A stretch of DNA of 50,038 bases from an uncultured Parabacteroides sp. (GTDB lineage Bacteria; Bacteroidota; Bacteroidia; Bacteroidales; Tannerellaceae): NCBI GenBank assembly GCA_949287365.1, contig CASEGC010000068.1:1-50038 (forward strand). The letters are read 5' to 3'. The translations under genes were made by a program, and so were the position numbers. The notes beneath the pieces were generated by a model that saw only the letters and a list, made by a program, of their open reading frames with translations, was not told the DNA's origin and made no database searches. Numbering within the stretch: the stretch's first letter is position 1; every line of letters begins with the position of its first letter. This document shows positions 17,833-26,813 of this stretch, one piece after another.

Positions 17833-20427
17833 ATGGAAATGAAACAACTTACAATGGCGGCGTTTACTCTTTTGTTGGTAACGTCGTGTGGTGAAAAACA
17901 ACAGGATTATCCTTTCCGTAATCCAGACCTCCCTATAGAGGAGCGTATAGATGATTTGTTATCCCGTTTGACCCCGGAAGAAAAAGTCGGGCAAATGATG
18001 AATTCGACTCCGGCTATCGAGCGGTTGGGGATTCCGCCTTATGATTGGTGGAACGAGGCGTTGCATGGCGTGGCCCGGGCCGGTCGCGCGACCGTTTTCC
18101 CGCAAGCGATAGCTTTGGCGGCCACTTTCGATGAGGACGCCGTGCACGAGACTTTCACGATGGTGAGCGATGAGGCGCGCGCTAAATATCATCAGTATCA
18201 AAAGGACAAGGAATATGACAGATATAAGGGCTTGACTTTTTGGACACCGAATATCAATATTTTCCGGGACCCGCGTTGGGGACGTGGAATGGAGACTTAT
18301 GGAGAAGACCCTTATTTGACCAAGAAAATGGGAGTCGCCGTGACTCGTGGTTTGCAAGGTGATGACCCGAATTATTATAAGGCACACGCTTGCGCCAAGC
18401 ATTATGCCGTTCATAGCGGACCGGAATGGAATCGCCATGAGTTCGATGTCGAGGTATCGCCCCGTGATTTGTATGAGACCTATCTTCCCGCTTTTGAGGC
18501 GTTAGTGAAGGACGCGGATGTGCAGGAGGTGATGTGCGCTTATAATCGTTACGCGGGAAAACCTTGTTGTGGCAGCGATAAATTGTTGGTCGATATTCTG
18601 CGGAATAGCTGGGGATATGATGGGATTATCGTGTCCGATTGTGGAGCTATCCATGATTTTTACGTAAAGGGAGCGCATGAAACGCATCCGGACGCGGAAA
18701 GCGCTTCTATAGATGCCGTATTGAGCGGTACGGACTTGGAGTGTGGCGGTAGTTACAAGTCTTTGGTCAAGGCCGTGTCGGAAGGCAAAATCTCGGAGAA
18801 GGATTTGGATGTCTCTTTACGCCGTTTGTTTAAGGGGCGTTTCGAGTTAGGTATGTTTGACCCGGACGAGCGGGTTCCATATTCCAAGATACCTTATAGC
18901 GTGGTGGAATGTCCGGAGCACGTGTCGCAGGCATTGGAGATGGCGCGTAAAAGTATCGTCTTGTTGAAGAACGAGAAGAATCTGCTTCCGTTGGATAAAC
19001 ATATCAAGAAAATAGCGGTAGTGGGACCGAACGCGGCTGACTCTACCATGCAATGGGCGAATTATAATGGGTTTCCGACCAAGACGGTGACCATTTTAGA
19101 AGGTATCCGGAATAAGGTTCCCGACGCGGAGGTCGTTTATGAGCTTGGCTGTAATCATACCGCCGATTTCGTCATGAATGATTTGAGCAATTATATAACC
19201 TCTCCGGCGGGTCAAGGATTAGCGTCTGAGTTTTTCAATAACACGGAATTTGAGGGCAAGCCTGTTTATGCGGGGTTGGCGAAGGAGCTTCATTACACGA
19301 CTGGCGGTAACACGCAGTTCGCTCCGAACGTGAATCTGACGAATTTTACCGCTCGTTTCACCGGGGAATTGGAGTCGCCGATAGATGGAACGATAGAATT
19401 CAAGTTGTCAGGAAACGACGCGTTCCGTTTATATGTCGGGACGGAGAAGGTTGCGGAGGTTTGGGAAAACGAATATGGAGCGGAAAAGACCTATTTGCTT
19501 GACACGAAGAAGGGAGAAAAATATCCGCTGAAGATTGAATATATGCAGCGTTTAGGCAGCGCCGATTTGAATTTCTCCGTGGGTGTACGTACTCCGGTCG
19601 ATTGTCAAGCGACCGCGGATAAGGTAAAGGACGCTGATGTAATCGTTTTCGTGGGAGGTATTTCTCCTCGTCTGGAAGGTGAGGAGATGCCGGTGGACGC
19701 GGAAGGATTCCGGAAAGGAGACCGTACGAATATTGAATTGCCCGCCGTGCAGCAAAAGATGATCAAGGCGTTGGTGGCTACCGGGAAACCAGTGGTTTAT
19801 GTGGTATGTACGGGAAGCGCTTTGGCGTTGAACTGGGAGAATGAGCATGTGCCGGCGATCTTGAACGCTTGGTATGGTGGGCAGGAAGGCGGAACCGCCG
19901 TGGCAGATGTCTTGTTTGGTGATTATAATCCTGCGGGCCGTTTACCGATTACCTTTTATAAATCAATCGATCAATTGCCGGATTACTTGGATTATAACAT
20001 GAAGGGGCGTACTTATCGTTATATGACACAAACCCCGCTTTATCCTTTTGGCTATGGGTTGAGTTATACGACATTTGATTACAGGAACGCGAAGTTATCG
20101 AAGTCGAGAATCGTTTCGGACGAGTCTGTTACTTTCTCCGTGGATGTGGTAAATACGGGTAAAATGGATGGAGATGAGGTCACCCAGATTTATGTGAAGA
20201 ATCCGAACGATCCGAAAGGACCGATCAAGGCGTTAAAAGCGTTCAAGCGTGTCAACGTAAAGGCGGGCGAGACTCAAACGGTGAGCGTTCAATTGTCTCC
20301 GGAAGTTTTTCAGTCATTCAACGATAACACGCAGACGATGGAGGTTCGTCCGGGTAAATACCAGATTTTATACGGTGGTTCATCCGCTGATAAGGCGTTA
20401 GGGAAAATAGACCTGACAATCGAGTGA
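17833..20427 (+). CDS. Glycoside hydrolase family 3 with PA14 insert, xylosidase/glucosidase-type
   Basis: An 864-residue exported lipoprotein (lipobox LLVTSC, Cys19). The N-terminal GH3 barrel includes TPNINIFRDPRWGRGMETYG (substrate pocket), KHYAVHSGPEWNRH, and the nucleophile motif GIIVSDCGAIHDF with Asp269. A PA14-type carbohydrate-binding insert occupies about residues 445-590 within the second alpha/beta domain. The C-terminal fibronectin-like domain begins near residue 760. The DPRWGRGMETYGEDP and FPQAIALAATFD signatures are those of beta-xylosidases such as Xyl3A, though beta-glucosidase activity is also possible. No SusC/D genes are adjacent, so it appears to be an orphan glycosidase. 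Confidence 0.92.
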   Translation: MEMKQLTMAAFTLLLVTSCGEKQQDYPFRNPDLPIEERIDDLLSRLTPEEKVGQMMNSTPAIERLGIPPYDWWNEALHGVARAGRATVFPQAIALAATFDEDAVHETFTMVSDEARAKYHQYQKDKEYDRYKGLTFWTPNINIFRDPRWGRGMETYGEDPYLTKKMGVAVTRGLQGDDPNYYKAHACAKHYAVHSGPEWNRHEFDVEVSPRDLYETYLPAFEALVKDADVQEVMCAYNRYAGKPCCGSDKLLVDILRNSWGYDGIIVSDCGAIHDFYVKGAHETHPDAESASIDAVLSGTDLECGGSYKSLVKAVSEGKISEKDLDVSLRRLFKGRFELGMFDPDERVPYSKIPYSVVECPEHVSQALEMARKSIVLLKNEKNLLPLDKHIKKIAVVGPNAADSTMQWANYNGFPTKTVTILEGIRNKVPDAEVVYELGCNHTADFVMNDLSNYITSPAGQGLASEFFNNTEFEGKPVYAGLAKELHYTTGGNTQFAPNVNLTNFTARFTGELESPIDGTIEFKLSGNDAFRLYVGTEKVAEVWENEYGAEKTYLLDTKKGEKYPLKIEYMQRLGSADLNFSVGVRTPVDCQATADKVKDADVIVFVGGISPRLEGEEMPVDAEGFRKGDRTNIELPAVQQKMIKALVATGKPVVYVVCTGSALALNWENEHVPAILNAWYGGQEGGTAVADVLFGDYNPAGRLPITFYKSIDQLPDYLDYNMKGRTYRYMTQTPLYPFGYGLSYTTFDYRNAKLSKSRIVSDESVTFSVDVVNTGKMDGDEVTQIYVKNPNDPKGPIKALKAFKRVNVKAGETQTVSVQLSPEVFQSFNDNTQTMEVRPGKYQILYGGSSADKALGKIDLTIE

Positions 20428-20493
20428 TTGGGAAGAACTTCACGTTCTTAGTGATATTTAATAATGCTGGGCGAAAATATGTATAAGGAAATA

Positions 20494-20524
20494 TTTCTTT
20501 ATTTCGTAATAGGTTGTAACTTTG
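20494..20524 (+). promoter_or_regulatory. Promoter of mdh
   Basis: TTTC (-33, 20494) and TAACTTTG (-7, 20517-20524) are separated by 19 bases. The -7 word matches TAnnTTTG exactly. Confidence 0.65.
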
Positions 20525-20580
20525 TCCGCGTCAAAAAGAAGCGTATTATTTAGAGTAATAACATACTAAAATTTATTATT

Positions 20581-21522
20581 ATGTCAAAAGTAACAGTTGT
20601 TGGTGCTGGTAACGTAGGTGCTACTTGCGCGAATGTTCTTGCCTTTAATGAGGTAGCGGACGAAGTGGTAATGTTAGACGTAAAGGAAGGCGTATCCGAG
20701 GGAAAAGCGATGGATATGATGCAAACCGCTCAATTACTTGGTTTTGATACCAAGATCGTAGGTTGCACGAATGATTATGAGAAGACAGCTAATTCTGACG
20801 TCGTGGTTATTACTTCGGGTATTCCTCGTAAACCGGGTATGACTCGCGAGGAGTTGATCGGTGTCAATGCCGGAATTGTGAAGAGCGTGGCTCAAAATAT
20901 CTTGAAATATTCTCCAAACGCGATTTTGGTCGTAATCTCTAACCCGATGGATACGATGACTTATTTGTCGTTGAAATCTTTAGGTTTGCCGAAGAATCGT
21001 GTAATCGGTATGGGTGGCGCTTTGGATAGCTCTCGTTTCAAATATTTCTTGTCTCAAGCGTTGGGCTGCAATGCCAATGAGGTAGAAGGTATGGTTATCG
21101 GTGGTCATGGTGATACGACGATGATTCCGTTAGCTCGTTTGGCTACTTATAAAGGTGTTCCTGTCAGTTCGTTGTTGAGCGCTGAGAAGTTGCAGGAGGT
21201 CGTGTCTTCTACAATGGTTGGTGGAGCTACTTTGACGAAATTGTTAGGAACTTCCGCATGGTATGCGCCGGGTGCGGCAGGAGCTTATGTCGTTGAGTCG
21301 ATTATTCACAATCAAGGTAAGATGGTGCCTTGTTCCGTTTATTTGGAAGGCGAGTATGGCGAATCTGATATTTGCATTGGCGTTCCTGTTATCTTGGGCA
21401 AGAACGGTATCGAGAAAATCGTCGAGTTGGAATTGAACGCAGAGGAGAAAGAGTTGTTCGCGAAGAGCGCTGCCGCTGTTCATAAGACAAATGCCGCTTT
21501 GAAAGAAGTGGGTGCTCTTTAA
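20581..21522 (+). CDS. mdh: NAD-dependent malate dehydrogenase
   Basis: A 313-residue cytoplasmic enzyme that interconverts malate and oxaloacetate; in fermenting Bacteroidales it serves the reductive branch towards fumarate and succinate. The Rossmann motif GAGNVGA (8-14) and Asp33 (NAD ribose binding) are present. The substrate-specificity loop is IPRKPGMTREEL (81-92), with Arg83 and Arg89. The catalytic His176 lies in GGHGDT. The length and the lactate-dehydrogenase-like MDH type match the family. It has its own promoter and a terminator, so it is probably monocistronic. A dcuB-type dicarboxylate carrier is at 41139. Confidence 0.97.
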   Translation: MSKVTVVGAGNVGATCANVLAFNEVADEVVMLDVKEGVSEGKAMDMMQTAQLLGFDTKIVGCTNDYEKTANSDVVVITSGIPRKPGMTREELIGVNAGIVKSVAQNILKYSPNAILVVISNPMDTMTYLSLKSLGLPKNRVIGMGGALDSSRFKYFLSQALGCNANEVEGMVIGGHGDTTMIPLARLATYKGVPVSSLLSAEKLQEVVSSTMVGGATLTKLLGTSAWYAPGAAGAYVVESIIHNQGKMVPCSVYLEGEYGESDICIGVPVILGKNGIEKIVELELNAEEKELFAKSAAAVHKTNAALKEVGAL

Positions 21523-21551
21523 TCCCTAAATACAAGAATATAATTGAAAAG

Positions 21552-21578
21552 GCCGGCTTGTAAAAGTCGGCTTTTTTT
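21552..21578 (+). terminator. Terminator of mdh
   Basis: The stem GCCGGCTT / AAGTCGGC (one G-T pair) is followed by seven T, 30 bases after the mdh stop codon. Confidence 0.9.
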
Positions 21579-21688
21579 GTCTTGGTGAGGAAAATGAGGC
21601 CTGTTTGGTTAATCTTTTCTAAAATAGCAAGATATGGGGAACATTTCTTCTTTATTTACGTCTTGGTAAAAAGAGATTGATTTTTAAT

Positions 21689-22129
21689 ATGAGAATGAGT
21701 ATGAAAAAAGTATGTGTTTGTGCGTCTTTGTTTTTTGTTTGGCTTGGAATGGCATTCGCCTGTTCAGAAGGTAAAACGGATGCGAAAAACTTGGAAGGTG
21801 ATTGGAATATCGTAGAGGTGCAAGGTGAGAAAGTGCAAGTTGAGAGTATGCCTCGGATGAGTTTTGACATGAAAGAGAAAAAGTTGCATGGGAACGCCGG
21901 TTGTAATCTGTTCAATACGACAATTTCCTTGAATCCTGCGGATGTGTCGGCGATTACGATAGCTCCGGGCGCCACGACGATGATGGCTTGTCCGAATATG
22001 GATTTGGAGACAAAGGTTCTTCGCTCGATGGAACAGGTGCGTTCCGTGCGGGCGGGTGAGAACGAGAATGAGATGTCGCTGGTTGATGAGGTTGGAAACG
22101 TGTTGTTGCTGTTAAGTCGAGAGCGATGA
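21689..22129 (+). CDS. META-domain (HslJ-like) lipoprotein 1
   Basis: A small exported protein with a signal peptide and a Cys after GMAFA, so a probable lipoprotein. A META/HslJ domain follows: LEGDWNIVEVQGEKV, then MSFDMKEKKLHGNAGCNLFN, then TMMACPNMDLETKVLRSMEQV. META domains occur in HslJ, linked in E. coli to heat shock and novobiocin resistance, but their action is unknown. In-frame starts exist at 21689, 21695 and 21701; the last gives a compact signal peptide (MKKVCVCASLFF). The stop overlaps the start of the next META gene by 4 bases, indicating translational coupling. Confidence 0.82.
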   Translation: MRMSMKKVCVCASLFFVWLGMAFACSEGKTDAKNLEGDWNIVEVQGEKVQVESMPRMSFDMKEKKLHGNAGCNLFNTTISLNPADVSAITIAPGATTMMACPNMDLETKVLRSMEQVRSVRAGENENEMSLVDEVGNVLLLLSRER

Positions 22130-22578
22130 AAATGAAAAGGAATATTTCGTATATCTGTTTATTATTGATGGGAATCGTTTTGAGCGTGGGCTGCAAGTCG
22201 AAGAAAGCCGTGGCGTTCTCTTTCCCTGATTTGGATGGTGAATGGGAAGTGGTGGAAATAAACGGGTATAGGCTGGATGGGGAAAAGCCTTGTCCTACGC
22301 TGGTTTTTGATATGCTTCGTCGGGGGCTTTCCGGAAACGCGGGTTGCAACCGCTTGATGGGCAAGATTGAGTTTCGGGAGAAACACGAGAACATCATTCG
22401 CTTTTTGCAGGTCGCTACCACACGAATGGCGTGTCCCGATATGGACGTGGAGCGGGAGTTCCTCGCCGCGTTGGAGCGAGTGGTTCGCTTTGAGCCGATA
22501 GGAGAGACGGCCCCTGTTAAAGAGATTGCCATGTTCGGTCCCAGCGGCGACAAATTGCTTGTCCTCAGTCAGCGATAG
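22126..22578 (+). CDS. META-domain (HslJ-like) lipoprotein 2
   Basis: A 150-residue paralogue of the preceding gene, read from an overlapping ATGA. It has a signal peptide with lipobox SVGC and a META domain with the same landmarks: LDGEWEVVEINGYRL, LSGNAGCNRLMGKI and TRMACPDMDVEREFLAALE. The pair looks like a tandem duplication that has diverged. The last 14 bases overlap the 3' end of the convergent muramidase gene, so no separate terminator exists between them. Confidence 0.82.
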   Translation: MKMKRNISYICLLLMGIVLSVGCKSKKAVAFSFPDLDGEWEVVEINGYRLDGEKPCPTLVFDMLRRGLSGNAGCNRLMGKIEFREKHENIIRFLQVATTRMACPDMDVEREFLAALERVVRFEPIGETAPVKEIAMFGPSGDKLLVLSQR

Positions 22579-23752
22579 GATAATCCGGATAGAGTAAATA
22601 CTTTTGGCGCGTGAGTTTGTATTTCTCAAGCTCAGGTCGCCAGCTTTCGCGGATTTGTTCCTCGGACAACCCTTGGATGATTTGTTGGCGCAGGCGTTTG
22701 GTGCCTGCCAGCAAGTCGAACCATTTCGGGCGGGAGAAGAAGAACGCCGCGTCTTTTCCCGCTCTCTCATAAAACTCAAGGAAGAAGCGTAGAGTAAGTC
22801 CGCCTTCGAATGGATATTCCCGCAAATCAATGCCGTAGCAACGTTTATCTTTTTGTAAGGGATTCTTGTCAAACCCGGGCAAGGAGGTAGGCGTGAAGGA
22901 GAAATTCCCGAATTTCGGATCCGGATAACCTAACATCTGGAAAGGATAATAGGTGCCTCTTCCTACGCTGACAGGTGTCGCCTCGAAGAAACAAAGCGAT
23001 GGATACAACCGGATGGATTGGTCGTTAGGCAGATTGGGAGAGGGTTTGACGGGAAGCCAATAAGGGTCTCCGTGTCGCCAGTGTTCCATGGTCACGACGG
23101 TCAGACGGCACGTGTCGGTGACGTTTCGTAACCAGCCTTCCCCGTTAATCATCCGCGCCAGCTCACCGATAGTCAGCCCATGCAGTATCGGGAGCGGGTC
23201 CATGCCGACAAACGACACCAGCTCTTTTTCCCGGACCGGGCCATCCACGAAATCGTTCGGATTCGGGCGGTCCAATACGATAAGTTCCTTGCCCTCTTCG
23301 GCGCAGGCCTCCATCACATAATGTAATGTGCTGATATAGGTGTAAAAGCGTGCGCCAACGTCTTGGATGTCGAACACCACTGCGTCGATGTCGGCCAATT
23401 GAGCGGCGGAGGGCTTTTTATTTTTTCCATAGATAGAGATAATCGGCAAGCCCGTCCTCAAATCTTTGCTGTCGTCTATGCTTTCTCCCGCGTCTTCGGT
23501 TCCCCTGAACCCATGCTCAGGGGCGAAAACTTTCCGCACGTCGACACCTAAAGCCAACAAGGTGTCCAATAAATGCGTTTGTTGCCTTTCCAATATGGAT
23601 GTCTGGTTTACGACCAGCCCCACCCGCTTACCTTCGAGTATGCGGGTGATGATATCTATGCGTTCGGCTCCCACCTTGAGTGTCGTTTCTTGGGAGCGCG
23701 CGCCTGTTGCCAGGCTGACTAACAGAAGGAGCGAAAGAAAAAGTCGTTTCAT
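22565..23752 (-). CDS. DUF1343 protein, exo-beta-N-acetylmuramidase (NamZ-like)
   Basis: A 395-residue exported protein with a signal peptide (MKRLFLSLLLLVSLATGARS). It is the classic DUF1343 architecture: GKRVGLVVNQTSI, then KVFAPEHGFRG, GLPIISIYGKNKKPS, VFDIQDVGARFYTYISTLHY, LDRPNPNDFVDGPV, and the C-terminal GGLTLRFFLEFYERAGKDA. DUF1343 includes NamZ, which removes terminal MurNAc from peptidoglycan fragments during cell-wall recycling. The likely catalytic Glu lies in APEHGF. Assignment to that activity is by family. Its 3' end overlaps the second META gene, and its upstream region carries copy 2 of the 21-bp palindrome element. Confidence 0.92.
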   Translation of the reverse strand: MKRLFLSLLLLVSLATGARSQETTLKVGAERIDIITRILEGKRVGLVVNQTSILERQQTHLLDTLLALGVDVRKVFAPEHGFRGTEDAGESIDDSKDLRTGLPIISIYGKNKKPSAAQLADIDAVVFDIQDVGARFYTYISTLHYVMEACAEEGKELIVLDRPNPNDFVDGPVREKELVSFVGMDPLPILHGLTIGELARMINGEGWLRNVTDTCRLTVVTMEHWRHGDPYWLPVKPSPNLPNDQSIRLYPSLCFFEATPVSVGRGTYYPFQMLGYPDPKFGNFSFTPTSLPGFDKNPLQKDKRCYGIDLREYPFEGGLTLRFFLEFYERAGKDAAFFFSRPKWFDLLAGTKRLRQQIIQGLSEEQIRESWRPELEKYKLTRQKYLLYPDYPIAD

Positions 23753-23945
23753 ATCGTATAAGATTATCTTCCCCGCGAAAATACGAAATGTTCTTAAAGT
23801 ATAGGGGTGTCTTGTCGTAAAAAAGTAGATACTCCTTGTTTGCCTTTTAGCCTTAAAATCGATTTATATAAGGAAATCGAATTATTAGATTGCGTTATGA
23901 GAGCAAGAGAAAAAATCATGTGCCTGCTGTTCATGCGCATGGCAA

Positions 23946-24222
23946 GTTCTACGAGTAAGTCTCGAACAAGTCCATAAAAAATGTTCGATAACCGAGAATA
24001 AAACTTGGAAAGTCGGCGAAAAAAAACGGAAACGCCGTGGAGAAAAGTCTATCTTTAGGCTGCGGATACATATCTTTAGGTTAAAGATGCGTATCTTTAG
24101 GCTTGCGATATGTATCTTTAGGCTAAAGATAGAGAATTGTCCGGCATGTAGCGAATATTTTCCTATAGGGTTTGCGGTTTTTTATCCCGTCTTTTCTCTT
24201 TTTTTCTTCTATCGGACTCACT
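23946..24222 (+). repeat. Dispersed element with 21-bp palindrome array, copy 2
   Basis: Four units start at 24050, 24071, 24092 and 24113, exactly 21 bp apart. They have the same TATCTTTAG-left arm as at 8577 and variable right arms (GGCTGCGGATA, GGTTAAAGATG, GGCTTGCGATA, GGCTAAAGATA). The shared flanks AAAAGTC before the array and GAGAATTGTCCGGCATG after it are identical to copy 1. The remaining gap from 23753 to 23945 shows no gene. Confidence 0.9.
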
Positions 24223-24249
24223 ACTTGACATTAAAAACATTTATTTAAT

Positions 24250-24381
24250 ATGGGATTTTTCGACTTATTCAAAAACAAGAACTCGAATCCGGGAAAAACG
24301 ACCGTGAACAGTAAAAACGAGATAATGCGTTTACAGGAGAGAATCTATCCAAACACTCCGGCAATCCTTAATTCTTGCCAC
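24250..24381 (+). pseudogene. Possible gene remnant beginning MGFFDLFKNKN
   Basis: An ATG follows the element by about 30 bases and begins a plausible N-terminus (MGFFDLFKNKNSNPGK). The frame then runs through the terminator of the minus-strand tRNA-Gln genes and into the antisense of the first tRNA, so it cannot be an intact gene. It may be the start of a gene whose rest was lost, or a chance frame. Confidence 0.3.
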
Positions 24382-24419
24382 AAAAAAAATCGCTTACTAT
24401 CAATATCGATAATAAGCGA
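24382..24419 (-). terminator. Terminator of the tRNA-Gln pair
   Basis: A 12-bp stem with one mismatch (TCGCTTACTATC / GATAATAAGCGA, 24390-24419) is followed by eight T on the minus strand. Confidence 0.88.
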
Positions 24420-24436
24420 ATTTCTTTATCTAAATG

Positions 24437-24507
24437 TTGTTCAACCAGGATTCGAACCTGGACAAACAGGACCAGAATCTGTTGTGCTACCATTACACCA
24501 TTGAACA
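24437..24507 (-). tRNA. tRNA-Gln (anticodon CTG)
   Basis: The cloverleaf reads on the minus strand: acceptor TGTTCAA/TTGAACA, D-arm GTGTAATGGTAGCAC, anticodon loop TTCTGGT giving CTG, and T-arm CCAGGTTCGAATCCTGG. CCA is not encoded. The last pair of the anticodon stem is A-C in both copies. Confidence 0.93.
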
Positions 24508-24540
24508 AAGTCCGCTAAACAATAATTCTCTTCTTTCGTG

Positions 24541-24611
24541 TTGTTCTACCTGGATTCGAACCAGGACAAACAGGACCAGAATCTGTTGTGCTACCGTTAC
24601 ACCATAGAACA
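24541..24611 (-). tRNA. tRNA-Gln (anticodon CTG), second copy
   Basis: Same anticodon arm as the neighbouring copy, acceptor TGTTCTA/TAGAACA, T-arm CCTGGTTCGAATCCAGG. The acceptor and T-stems differ from the other copy by compensatory changes, so both look functional. They are 33 bases apart and probably processed from one transcript. Confidence 0.93.
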
Positions 24612-24730
24612 ATCAAAAAACAGAGAACTTCTCCCTTCGTTAGCGGGGGCAAAGGTAAATACTTTATTCAAAAACCGCAAATTTTCATCCGAATAAAAAA
24701 CAAAATTCTTTCGAGAGAAAATCTTTTTCG

Positions 24731-24738
24731 TAAATTTG
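24731..24738 (+). promoter_or_regulatory. -7 element of the asnA promoter
   Basis: TAAATTTG fits TAnnTTTG and lies 34 bases before the asnA start codon. A TTTC word at 24709 is a possible -33 element. Confidence 0.6.
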
Positions 24739-24772
24739 TCGCATCTATTACAAAAACAAACGCGATTAAAAT

Positions 24773-25810
24773 ATGAGTTATCTTATTAAACCTACAGGAT
24801 ATAAAGCTTTATTGAACCTATCTCAAACCGAGATGGGCATCAAAATGATTAAAGACTTTTTCCAACAAAACCTCTCGTCCGAATTACGTTTAAGACGTGT
24901 GACCGCTCCCTTGTTCGTATTGAAAGGCTTGGGTATCAATGACGATTTGAACGGGACCGAACGGGCGGTCACCTTCCCCATCAAGGACTTGAACGATAAG
25001 CAGGCGGAAATCGTGCATTCGCTCGCCAAATGGAAACGATTGACTTTGGCGGATTATCACATCGAGAAAGACTACGGGATTTACACGGACATGAACGCTA
25101 TACGTTCCGACGAGGAGCTCGGGAACCTGCACTCCCTGTATGTAGACCAATGGGACTGGGAACGCGTAATGGGCGAAGAGGAGCGTAACATCGACTTCCT
25201 GAAGGAAATCGTACGTCGAATCTACGCGGCTATGGTACGTACCGAATACATGGTCTACGAGATGTTCCCGCAAATACGCCCGGTCCTGCCCCAACAAATA
25301 CGGTTCATCCATTCGGAGGATTTACTGCGGAGATATCCTACCTTCACGCCCAAGGAGCGGGAAGACGCCATCGCCAAAGAATACGGGGCGGTATTTATCA
25401 TCGGCATCGGGTGTCCGTTGAGTAACGGAGAGAAGCACGACGGCCGCGCTCCGGATTACGACGACTGGTCTACCGTCGCTGAGAACGGGCAAAAAGGATT
25501 GAACGGCGACTTGCTGGTTTGGGATAGCATCCTGAACCGGGCGTTGGAGCTCTCCTCGATGGGTATCCGCGTGAACAAGGAGGCCTTGCTCCGGCAACTG
25601 AAGGCTTGCCATGCGGAAGAGAGGAAAGAACTGTATTTCCACAAGCGCCTGTTGAACGACGAGCTTCCGCAAACCATCGGAGGCGGAATCGGACAAAGCC
25701 GCCTGTGCATGTTCTACCTCCGCAAGGCGCACATCGGAGAGATACAAGCCAGCATCTGGCCCGACGAGATGCGCGAGGAGGCCCGGGCCGCCGGTATGTA
25801 TTTGATTTAA
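24773..25810 (+). CDS. asnA: Aspartate-ammonia ligase (asparagine synthetase A)
   Basis: A 345-residue cytosolic enzyme making asparagine from aspartate, ammonia and ATP; AsnA has a class II aminoacyl-tRNA synthetase-like fold. Family segments include LRLRRVTAPLFVLKGLGINDDLNGTE (first 70 residues, written here in parts: LRRVTAPLFV and GINDDLNGTE), SLAKWKRLTLADYHI, YTDMNAIR, DEELGNLHSLYVDQWDWE, and the C-terminal GGGIGQSRLCMFYLRKAHIG. The length is typical. It has its own promoter and is followed 18 bases later by ung, so the two are probably co-transcribed. Confidence 0.97.
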   Translation: MSYLIKPTGYKALLNLSQTEMGIKMIKDFFQQNLSSELRLRRVTAPLFVLKGLGINDDLNGTERAVTFPIKDLNDKQAEIVHSLAKWKRLTLADYHIEKDYGIYTDMNAIRSDEELGNLHSLYVDQWDWERVMGEEERNIDFLKEIVRRIYAAMVRTEYMVYEMFPQIRPVLPQQIRFIHSEDLLRRYPTFTPKEREDAIAKEYGAVFIIGIGCPLSNGEKHDGRAPDYDDWSTVAENGQKGLNGDLLVWDSILNRALELSSMGIRVNKEALLRQLKACHAEERKELYFHKRLLNDELPQTIGGGIGQSRLCMFYLRKAHIGEIQASIWPDEMREEARAAGMYLI

Positions 25811-25828
25811 CGCGTTAAACGAGACACC

Positions 25829-26491
25829 ATGGACGTAAAGATAGAGGAGAGCTGGAAGAGAAGGTTGGCCGACGAGTTCGAGAAAAATTACTTCGCGCGA
25901 CTGACCGACTTCGTGAGGCAGGAGTATAGGCAAGGGACGGTCTATCCCCCCGGCTCTCTTATTTTCAACGCGTTCCAACATTGTCCGTTCGACAAGGTGA
26001 AGGTGGTCATCCTCGGACAAGACCCTTACCACGAGCCCGGCCAGGCGCACGGGCTTTGCTTCTCCGTGCGGGACGGCGTGCCTTTTCCGCCATCGCTCGT
26101 CAACATATTCAAGGAGATACATGACGATTTGGGCAGGCCCATTCCCTCCACGGGCAGCCTCGTCCGCTGGGCGGACCAAGGCGTGCTCCTGCTGAACGCC
26201 ACGCTGACCGTGCGGGCGCATCAGGCCGGCTCGCACCAGAACAGGGGCTGGGAGACCTTCACCGACGCGGTCATCCACCGCCTCGCCGCCGAGAGGGAAC
26301 ACCTCGTCTACATCCTGTGGGGCTCGTACGCCCAGAAGAAAGGCGCGTTCATCGACACGTCGCGCAACTTGGTACTGAAGTCGGCGCACCCCTCGCCCCT
26401 CTCCGCCTATCGGGGCTTTTTCGGGAACAAGCATTTCAGCAAGGCGAACGATTACCTCGTCGCCACAGGGCAGACGCCCATCGAGTGGTAG
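25829..26491 (+). CDS. ung: Uracil-DNA glycosylase, family 1
   Basis: A 220-residue DNA repair enzyme that removes uracil from DNA. All family 1 motifs are present: the water-activating loop [13 protein letters not shown] with Asp65, the uracil-binding motif LLLNATLTV with Asn123, and the DNA-insertion loop [13 protein letters not shown] with His187. The GC content is markedly higher than that of asnA upstream. Downstream, a 41-bp repeat array fills the gap to the convergent lptD gene. Confidence 0.97.
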   Translation: MDVKIEESWKRRLADEFEKNYFARLTDFVRQEYRQGTVYPPGSLIFNAFQHCPFDKVKVVILGQDPYHEPGQAHGLCFSVRDGVPFPPSLVNIFKEIHDDLGRPIPSTGSLVRWADQGVLLLNATLTVRAHQAGSHQNRGWETFTDAVIHRLAAEREHLVYILWGSYAQKKGAFIDTSRNLVLKSAHPSPLSAYRGFFGNKHFSKANDYLVATGQTPIEW

Positions 26492-26537
26492 GGCGCCCGC
26501 CCACCGTATCTCGCGTCGGGAAAGATTTCCAAAGATT

Positions 26538-26805
26538 GAAGACCGCCGTCCGCTGGGTCACGAAGAGCTTCGGAGGGGCCAAGACCGCCGTCCGCGGGGT
26601 TCCGAAAGGCTTCGGAGGCCGAAGACCGCCGTCCGCAAGCCTCCGTAGGGCTTCAGAGGCCGAAGACCGCCGTCCGCGAGGTTCCGAAGGGCTTCGGAGG
26701 GCCGAAGACCGCCGTCCGCGAGGTTCCGAAAGGCTTCGGAGGCCGAAGACCGCCGTCCGCGAGGTTCCGAAAGGCTTCGGAGGCCGAAGACCGCCGTCCG
26801 CGGGG
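26538..26805. repeat. GC-rich tandem array, seven units of 41-42 bp
   Basis: The anchor word GAAGACCGCCGTCCGC starts at 26538, 26580 (first base C), 26621, 26662, 26704, 26745 and 26786, giving steps of 41 or 42 bp. Each unit holds two palindromes: CTTCGG-AGG-CCGAAG across the unit boundary, and TCCGAA-AGGC-TTCGGA. The array fills the space between the convergent ung and lptD stop codons, so it is transcribed from both sides and may serve as their terminator. Confidence 0.9.
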
Positions 26806-26813
26806 CGTCGCCA

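Noticed and set aside
25322..26434. 370-codon minus-strand open frame opposite asnA and ung
   Set aside because: It spans two well-identified genes on the other strand; a by-product of high GC.
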